Assembly: GCA_963281155.1 (NCBI GenBank)
Contig: CAUJLY010000001.1
Coordinates: 4,092,001 to 4,156,000, forward strand
Length of the DNA: 64,000 bases
From: Rhabditophanes sp. KR3021
Taxonomy: Eukaryota > Nematoda > Chromadorea > Rhabditida > Alloionematidae
Direction of reading: 5' to 3'
The notes under the pieces are model-generated. The model saw nothing but the letters and a program-made list of their open reading frames with translations. It made no database searches and was not told the DNA's origin. Position numbers and translations under genes: made by a program. Below are positions 56,513-64,000 of this stretch, piece after piece. Position 1 is the first letter of the stretch; every line of letters begins with the position of its first letter.

Positions 56513-57159
56513 TCTATAAATACTTAAAAAATTAATTTCGATTGTTTACGCTTTATCAAAGTAATGTAACGATAATAACTTGTTTAAAAACAATGAATCA
56601 TCAAAAGTACAATGTGTCGAAACAGTCAACGAATCCTATACCGTATTTCTGTAGGTATCACTGGTTTGTCTGGAATAGAGCACATTTAACTTCCAAACAT
56701 CTACCCTAAGTTGGTTAAAATAAGAATCGGCACACATTACAATAAACACAAATTATACCAAATGTCAGCAAGCTAAATTAAACAAAATAAAAGAGCATAA
56801 TTGATTATCACTCAACATCACAATAACAACAACAACTTTTATTTTTACCATATTTTGAGTAAATAAACTTTACAAAAGGTTATATTAATGCACCACATAC
56901 CATGCAAGTAAAGATTACACCTTGTAACCATATTTTTCATCAAATGTTAAATAATTGATCAAATATCAGTACCATTACATTTTTTATGTATTTGGAATGC
57001 TTTTTTAGTTGTGCTAACATAATCATCGTTTCTATAGGATCTTGGAACGCAACTCTGTTTACCTAGTTTGAGTGTGGAAAGACGCCCTCACTGCAATTGT
57101 TTTGTTTTAGACACATACTACATCTGATTGTTATACCATTTATTATTAACTTTTTAAAG
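56513..57159. other. Divergent intergenic region
   Basis: Upstream of both the U6 TUTase and casein kinase 2 beta. The tract around 56810-56840 is CAA-rich (ACAACAACAAC). No gene seen. Confidence 0.5.
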
Positions 57160-57854
57160 ATGAGCAGTTCCGAAGAAGTTTCCTGGGTGACTTGGTTTTG
57201 TGGATTGAGAGGAAACGACTTCTTTTGCGAGGTAACCTTGTCACATGATAACCTTTTATGTACTAACTTTTTCTTTGTAGGTAGATGAAGACTACATTCA
57301 AGACAGATTTAATTTGACCGGATTATCGGAACAAGTGCCTCATTTCCGCAATGCTATGGATATGATCCTAGATCTAGAGCCAGGTAAGTTAATTGCTTTT
57401 CTGATTTGCCTAATTTGACTTCTTTCTAGATGATGACTACGATGAAGTACATTCTGATGTCGTGGAACAAGCCGCTGAAATGTTATTCGGGTTGATTCAT
57501 GCACGTTACATCTTGACTAATCGTGGTATCCAACTAATGATGGAGAAATGGCGCAATGAAGAATTTGGAGTATGCCCAAGAGTCTATTGCGAAAATCAAC
57601 CAATGCTCCCAATCGGTCTTTCCGATGTGTGTGGGGAATCTATGGTTAAGTTGTACTGTGCAAAGTGCGGAGATATTTTCAATCCACGTTCATCTAAATA
57701 CAGTCATACCGACGGGGCTTACTTTGGCACTGGGTTTCCACACATGCTTTTCTTCGTTCATCCAGAACTTAGACCAAAAACACCAACCAAAACCTATGTT
57801 CCGAGACTTTATGGATTCAAAGTTCAAAATAGTATTAAAGCCCCTCCAAAATAA
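57160..57854 (+). CDS. kin-10: Casein kinase II regulatory subunit beta
   Basis: Dimeric regulatory subunit of CK2. Three exons, 57160-57231, 57281-57383 and 57430-57854, 199 aa (human 215). [20 protein letters not shown] carries the autophosphorylation site and [19 protein letters not shown] follows. DLEPDDDY-like acidic loop, then [20 protein letters not shown]. The zinc site is CPRVYC and CAKC, separated by the [19 protein letters not shown] block. [20 protein letters not shown] and YVPRLYGFK complete the fold. Highly conserved and intact. Confidence 0.98.
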
Positions 57855-58068
57855 GTCTTTTAATGGAAATATTTTCTTTGTTTGAAAAATGGAACTCGTA
57901 TCTGAATAAAGGAATAATTAAACATAAATCGTCACTTTAATTGGTTCCTCATTTAATCTAAACAGTTAGTACTAGAATTATTATCTTTATTGTGTGCTTT
58001 ATTTAAAAATACAATTTGTTTAATCAAGTCCAGCTTACAACAACAATCATTAAAAATAAAACATTTAT

Positions 58069-58566
58069 TTAATTAACTAACAAACTTTTGTTTATGGTAT
58101 CTTTATATAAATTTAAAAATGGAATTAACTTGTTTATTTCGCCATTGACTTCTCCTAACACTCCTAATGAAACTTGGCAAAAAGCGATGTGATGTCCGAT
58201 ATCCAATAAAGCCGATGTTTCTTTAACAAACCTGACCATGGCCCCTTTTTTAATTCTTGCGATATAGTTTAATGTTAAGTTTATTTGAATAAGACCCTTA
58301 TTTAGCTGCAAAATTGATTTTGGATGTATATCTTCACCCTCAGACATTGGAATCTGCTTAAGCGTTTGAATTACAAGACATTGTAAGTTGTTTCTGAGGA
58401 TGTGTTTCCAAAGTTGGCGATGTATTTGTTTAAATGCATTGAAAAACTTCGCGTGTCTGAAACTGTTGTTTCCTTTATAGACAACTCTATCCATTAGTTC
58501 CAAACTATTAGTCAGATTTGTTAGAACTTGTGTAATTTCATGCCCAGAATAATGAACTGCAGCCAT
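58069..58566 (-). CDS. NEPRO/Rmp1-like helical protein
   Basis: Single exon, 165 aa, all-helical. FFNAFKQIHRQLWKHILRNN, LQLNKGLIQINLTLNYIARI and AFCQVSLGVLGEVNGEINKL follow the order of the N-terminal domain of NEPRO (nucleolus and neural progenitor protein) and yeast RMP1, in which a histidine/basic loop precedes helices ending in a V-x-S/G-x-L-x-x-L helix. Those proteins are subunits of RNase MRP. The usual basic C-terminal tail is missing, so this is either a short form or another family. CK2 beta converges on it with about 214 nt between stops. Confidence 0.45.
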   Translation of the reverse strand: MAAVHYSGHEITQVLTNLTNSLELMDRVVYKGNNSFRHAKFFNAFKQIHRQLWKHILRNNLQCLVIQTLKQIPMSEGEDIHPKSILQLNKGLIQINLTLNYIARIKKGAMVRFVKETSALLDIGHHIAFCQVSLGVLGEVNGEINKLIPFLNLYKDTINKSLLVN

Positions 58567-59098
58567 CTTGTAGAGATTTAAATAAATTGAAAAGTTTGGA
58601 AAGATGTACGTTCAAAGAAGTTTCGACACGATCACAGCCAAGTTATTTGAAAGGATTGAAAGATGCCAATTTTTAAAAGAGCATGTTAGATTATAAACCC
58701 AACAATTATAAAATGATCAAGCATTTTTTGTCAAAAGACTACTTGTTCATTATCAATGGTTAATTAGTGATTTGTACTAAATGACGTTGTTTTTAAGTAA
58801 TAGAGACAGTCAATTTGAGAGGTTACAAATAAATAATCTCAAACTGCCAAATAAAAGACATACCAAATGATATATCATAATTTAGTATCTATCAACCTAA
58901 ATCATCGTGGCATAAAGATTAAAAATGATTTAGCAGAAATTTCCTTTGCACGTAAGTAAATAATTATTAAGGCCCATTTCATAAAAAGAAATACCTCATA
59001 TTAGTTGTTTATTTATCTTCAAAGTTTATACAATTATTAAAGTTCGGAATGAATATTTCCTAAAAGTGATAATCTTCTTTGCTTGAACCCATTTTTGA
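58567..59098. other. Intergenic
   Basis: AT-rich, upstream of the NEPRO-like gene. Nothing else seen. Confidence 0.5.
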
Positions 59099-59879
59099 TT
59101 ACACAAATGACGCCAGAACTTTTCTTCTTTTATATAAGTATTCAGACATGGCTTTTTGTTTGTAATAATTAATTACTTTAATTGATACTATTAACGTGTG
59201 AATATTTGCTACAATAAATATAACAAACATGAGAATGAGAAGCAAGGGAAATGTATTGAGATCAAAGTCTAAAAATTAAAATTCCAAAGACAATTATTTA
59301 CAATTTAGACTACTAAATACTTACATTCTAATTTTCTTAATCTCCAATGTAATACTTTTTTCAAATATTTCTTCCCAATGGTTCCAAGAAAAAGGCAGAT
59401 TGATAAACTGATAATAATTATAAAATAAATACTTAGTTCCGCTATCTATTGGTTAAATAAATCATCAGGATGTAATATCTCAAAAAGACTCACCTTTAAA
59501 ATAACAAGTGGAATTATCAAAATATATCTTTCTCTCTTGACTGCCAAAGCGGCTAGCAGTAAAAAAAATAAACCAATGGATACATGTATCAAAGAAATAA
59601 CTCCAAAATATCCCCATGCACTAGCTAAAATTACTGTTTCAAATAACAATTTACCCAAATCAAATCCTAATATTGCTTTGAAGCCGATAACAATATGTAT
59701 TAATCCAAAATAAAATCTCTAAAGCAAACAAAAGGTAATATATTATTTAATAATTGTCTCAAATTTATTAGCCCTAAATGACACTTTTGAATAAATTGAT
59801 GAATCAAATTTTTTATTGTTTTACTTACATATTCTTCTCCAAAAAAATAAATTCCGTGAGAAGATTGCAAATTTTGCAT
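59099..59879 (-). CDS. Four-TM membrane protein, unknown (four exons)
   Basis: Exons 59879-59829, 59718-59494, 59445-59325 and 59268-59099 join in frame to 188 aa, each with GT/AG borders. Hydrophobic helices: FYFGLIHIVIGFKAILGF, LASAWGYFGVISLIHVSIGL plus FFLLLAALAV, YILIIPLVILKIAELSIYFI plus IIIISLSICLFL, and NTFPLLLILMFVIFIVANIH. Basic C-terminus YKQKAMSEYLYKRRKVLASF. Topology and size resemble the gene at 25173-25682 but no motif is shared that I can see. Function unknown. Confidence 0.62.
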
Positions 59880-61346
59880 GATTCTGATTAAGAATAAAAT
59901 TTAGGAGTTAACATATAAGCTATGATAGTTAGTAAATAAATTATATTAAAAATAATTTGAAGAAAACATTACATAGATGTGATTTAATAATATTTTGGCT
60001 CAGAATATTGGTGTAGTAGTATTATATTCTGATTACATGTAAACCTCACAAATATACATAAACCAAGAAGAAAGTATAAACTAATTATTGTTAGAGTTGA
60101 TAAGTGTCACTATCAAGAAATAAGTATAGATTAATGAGATGTTCAACAACTGCTGTGAATATAGATAATATTTAATATATTGGAGTTGAAGATTTGAGGT
60201 TAGAGCAAAGAATGTATTAAGGATTAGCCAATGTAGTTGTTGTCAAAGACATAGAGGTTCAAGATGGAACGAATTTATAGAATAGTGCGGTAAGATGTTA
60301 AAAAGTATAAAGTGATTAGTAAGTTGATGGCAACCTGGCATTAGGCATATACTCCTCATTCATAAATTTAAACTAGTAAGGTCACTTTTCTCTTTAATTA
60401 TTAAATTGTATCACATTTGCAAATATCAAAGTTTCATTAACACGTTTTAATAATTTCATATTTTCTATGATTTCATTTTTTCCAAATTTTGTTCACAACT
60501 CAAATTTCCAATTACACTCTTTTTATCCCAGTATGCATACATTCATATGTATTAAAGTATATCAAATAATGCTGTTTTTCAACAGAATAAAATTGAAATC
60601 CAGAGTCCAATAATATTAAAAGAGCGATCAACTTTCAAATGCGCTCTTTTGATGTGATGAAGTAATCTAAAAAATAACTGAGTATCTTTTTAATCTGTCG
60701 AATATTTCACTTAATTACAAAATAATCATAAAAAAGCTTACGAACTCAAAAAGTATGTGAAAGTGAGTTAATGTGTTGTTTGATAAACGGAAGGTACCAT
60801 CGTCATGTATCTGCTATCGTTGTAATGCAATTTGATCAAATATGCATTTATTAGCCCTCTGAAAAAAATCTATTTTCAATTTTAAAGGATAATTCTGTGC
60901 ATATACATTGCGAGTAAATATTATCATTAAAAGTTATTTAATCGCATACATTTATGTATATTTAAAATACAAAACATATCGGGGAATAATTGTGTATGAT
61001 TCAGTATTGTTATAAACTTCGTTTTATAATCAGAAGTTGTGCGTTCATGTTTGGTGTTTTTGATTAGCCTGGTTATAAAGACTAATTAAACATTTTTTAT
61101 AGAATTCTTGGACACTTACTTGAAGCACGCTTTAAGACCATTTAGATCAACGTTAATATATTTCCGTGATAACAATTGTCACGTTACTGTTATCTATTAC
61201 TTAACCGTCCCTAATTATTAAATTCTGTTCTTGGAAAAAAAAGACGCATTAAGATTTTGTGTGTATATAAAGTGAAGCTAAGACCTCACAAAGTATAATT
61301 TTAATATATCTGCACATTGATCAAATTATTTACTTAAGTCTATAAA
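59880..61346. other. Intergenic
   Basis: About 1.5 kb between divergent genes. TATATAAAGTGAAG near 61263 is a TATA-like motif about 80 nt before the transporter ATG. No ORF or RNA gene supported. Confidence 0.5.
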
Positions 61347-64000
61347 ATGGTACAGATTGCAGTGATGTCTAATGGGTTTTCAAGGCCAAAGCCAAAAGAG
61401 GAACCCGTATTGGGGTCGTATATTTATTTGTTGTCATCAATGGCAGTAATCGGAGGCTTCTTATTTGGATATGACACGGTATGAAAGCATTTAATTGTTA
61501 AAAAATTAACTTTATACCATTAAATAACCAATTCGACATTTTCAAATATAGTAATTATTCTTTCCCCACAAATATCCTTGCATAATTTGAAAGACTAGGA
61601 TTTAATAAATTAAATGAAATAAACTCACAACTTTAGACAAATAATTGAAATAATTTTACAGGGCATTGTCTCGGCCGCGATGTTATATGTAGGATAAGAG
61701 TCTTCATTATAAAATACAATCTATTGTTAGGTACCCGAAAATGGTGGAATGAAACCGATATCTACTATCTGGAAAGTACGTATATTTGATCCATAAACTT
61801 GTTAATATAAATATTTCAGGAGCTAATTGTATCAGTTACCCCGGGAGTTGCAGGTATTGCGGCTTTATCTGCTGGCTACTTGTCCGATTTATATGGGAGA
61901 AAAAAACTGATTGTTGCTAGTAGTATGATATTTGTTGTAGGAGCAGTGATATGTGGTGGAGCAGTGGACAAAATCATGCTTCTAGTTGGGAGAATTGCGC
62001 TTGGAGCTGGCATTGGTTTCGCATCAATGGTTGTACCTATCTATGTTGCCGAATCATCCCCTTCCAACGTTCGGTAAGTAAACTTGTAACACAGTCAACT
62101 TAACTTTTTTAGAGGAAAACTTGTTACAGGATTTCAATTTATGATCACATTTGGCCTTGTCGCGTCAAATATTATTGCGGGAATTTTCAGTTATATCGAT
62201 GCGGAAAACATTGGCTGGAGACTAATGTTTGCATTCGCAGCTATCCCTGCCATCGTTCAATTTGTTGGGTTTTTATTCCTTCCAGAAAGTCCTCGATGGC
62301 TCTACAAAAACCACGGAGAACAGATTTGCAGAAACGTCCTGGTAATTATATGCAATGAAATTCTATATTCATGTTTTTATAGAGCAAAATTTATAACAAC
62401 AATCAGGAATGGATTCAATATGAATTAGATGCTATTTCAGATGCCCAAGCAATCGAAGATAGATCAACTACACATGGTGAAAATGTTCTTTCGAGAATTA
62501 TTAGAACTCCTCATGTGTTAAAGGCTTTGTTAATCGGATGTGCTTTACAAGCATTCCAGCAGTTAGCAGGAATTAATACCATCATGTATTACGGAAGTAA
62601 GTACCAAAATACATAATACATCATTCTTGTTTTAGCCACAATCATCAAGTCAGCCGGAGTTACGGATAACCACACTGCTATTTGGATTTCAGTAGGAACT
62701 TCAGCCGTCAATTTCTTTTCTACATTTGTTCCTATTCTCTTGATTGAAAAAGTTGGAAGAAGATTTTTGCTACTTCTTAGTATCATAGGTGTTGTCGTGT
62801 CATTGAGTCTCATGGGTAAATATAATTGGATAAACTTATTCTTAAATATATTTTTAGGTGGGTCATTCTTGTTGATTAACAGGACTTCGGCAGAAATCAC
62901 CAAATATTCATTAAATGGATCAGTAACACAACCTACCGACTATTCCTATTGCAACTCGTTCAGTTTATGTGATGACTGTACAAATACTGGCAATCGTTGT
63001 GGATTTTGTGGAGATGAAAATAATATCAAAGTGTCAGGCTTTTGTTTGCCTGTAAATCCAGATGATGCGACTTATGGTTCGAGTGTAGGGGAATGTAGAA
63101 TCAAAAGTTCGGATATGTATCACAAAAACCCAAACACGGGCGCTACCTATCAATGGCTCAACTCCTATTGCATCAGCAAATGGACAGTGTTGCCCATTGT
63201 AATTATGGTCTTATATCTGTGCTCATTTTCTATAGGTATGTTACAATTTGAATCCAGAGTAATTTTTGTTCATGTGTCTTTTTATCCTCTTACAAAAATA
63301 ATCCACTCGTATCTAATTATTAAATTAGCAAATCTGACTAACAAAAATACAAGATTAAACATTATTCTTCTTTTGGCTGATAACTCGAATGATTAGAACA
63401 TTTCGATAAAATACGGAATGCGGTTATCTATGTCCTGTTAATTATGCATTGGAGCCAGTTGGCTTTGTAAAATAAATAACTAACATGATAAGGAAAAGCA
63501 TTTAAATGTCACGATGACAGCGTGTTGAATGCATCAACATATTTTTAAAGATTGAAATTGGAAAAAAATACTTTTACACTGTTTTAAATTGATAAGCAAA
63601 ATAAATTAAAACTATCATATATTATCCAATTAATCCATCTGTTCGTTTTATAGGATACGGGCCACTTCCATGGGTGATTACATCAGAAATATTCCCACTG
63701 TGGAGCAGAGGAACCGCAGTATCAATAACAACTTTCGTGAATTGGACATTTAACCTTATAATTTCCCTAACTTTTTTGAGTCTTTCGGAATCAGCTTCAA
63801 AGTATGGAGCATTTTTCATTTACGCAGCTGTTACTATTGTGGCTTTAGTACTTTTTTACTTCTTCATTCCGGAAACAAAAGGATTATCCTTGGACGATAT
63901 CGAGTTGTTGTTTATGACTAAAGAAGCTAGACAAAAACACAGAGCAAATACGACTGTAAGTGAAAGTACACTTACAAATGTGTCATTTGTCAAAGAGAAA
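61347..64000 (+). CDS. hmit-1: H+/myo-inositol symporter (SLC2A13/HMIT-type), 3' end outside window
   Basis: Plasma-membrane sugar-porter family MFS protein. Nine exons visible: 61347-61478, 61662-61688, 61731-61775, 61820-62073, 62113-62341, 62383-62596, 62636-62815, 62858-63235 and 63654 to the window end. [20 protein letters not shown] spans exon 1 and a 27-nt microexon. [10 protein letters not shown] and the repeat-type VGRIALGAG follow, then [27 protein letters not shown] and [12 protein letters not shown], all sugar-porter signatures. A long extracellular loop with eight or more cysteines ([17 protein letters not shown]) precedes TM10, as in HMIT and not in GLUTs. [20 protein letters not shown] and [14 protein letters not shown] close the core. 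The final open frame may be intronic, since GTAAGT at 63955 could be a donor. Confidence 0.93.

Noticed and set aside
1..64000. CRISPR arrays, bacterial operons, prophage or IS elements
   Set aside because: No spaced direct repeats or bacterial gene structure; spliceosomal introns throughout show a eukaryotic nuclear genome.

Overview
This window looks like the nuclear genome of a nematode. It is AT-rich, and its genes are compact and split by many short introns, mostly about 38-60 nt, with GT...AG borders that usually end in TTTAG or TTTCAG. The strongest lineage evidence is an Apaf-1/CED-4 homologue without WD40 repeats (51511-53140), two serpentine chemoreceptor-like genes, and same-strand genes spaced about 100 nt apart with a splice-acceptor-like tract in front of the second gene, as in SL-trans-spliced nematode operons. 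I cannot place it to genus.

Layout. 0-10 kb: the nuclear 5'-3' exonuclease XRN2 (minus) and a six-exon coiled-coil/low-complexity gene (minus) with a 1.35 kb intron that holds foreign-looking sequence. 10-13 kb: a Golgi-type nucleotide-sugar transferase (plus) whose second intron carries a decayed element in antisense. 13-22 kb: a block of probable secreted or membrane proteins with little resemblance to known families. It includes two proteins sharing an identical six-cysteine spacing, one of them fused to a very lysine-rich tail. 22-25 kb: gene-poor sequence and one tRNA-Arg(ACG). 25-34 kb: small membrane proteins, then PIG-M, DPH5 and VPS15 head to tail. 34-38 kb: TOM40 (minus; a second copy of the decayed element sits in its intron), then the SDHAF1-eIF3m pair. 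38-45 kb: a broken gamma-glutamyltransferase, a three-exon chemoreceptor, and a gene desert with reverse-transcriptase debris. 45-50 kb: RBX1, a small unknown gene, PGAP1 and a single-exon chemoreceptor. 50-59 kb: a TTC19-like gene, CED-4, a POT1-like OB-fold protein, a decayed ORF, a U6 TUTase (USIP-1/TUT1-like), casein kinase 2 beta and a NEPRO-like protein. 59-64 kb: a four-TM protein and an SLC2A13/HMIT-type inositol transporter that runs off the window end.

Shared themes: GPI biosynthesis and remodelling (PIG-M, PGAP1), mitochondrial import and assembly (TOM40, SDHAF1, TTC19-like), RNA processing (XRN2, U6 TUTase, NEPRO-like) and translation (DPH5, eIF3m). The most unusual features are the recurring antisense elements inside introns, the secreted-protein block, and three genes each interrupted by what looks like one extra base in a five-base A/T run. 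All exon models were read by eye from splice motifs and frame continuity; no transcript or database evidence was available.
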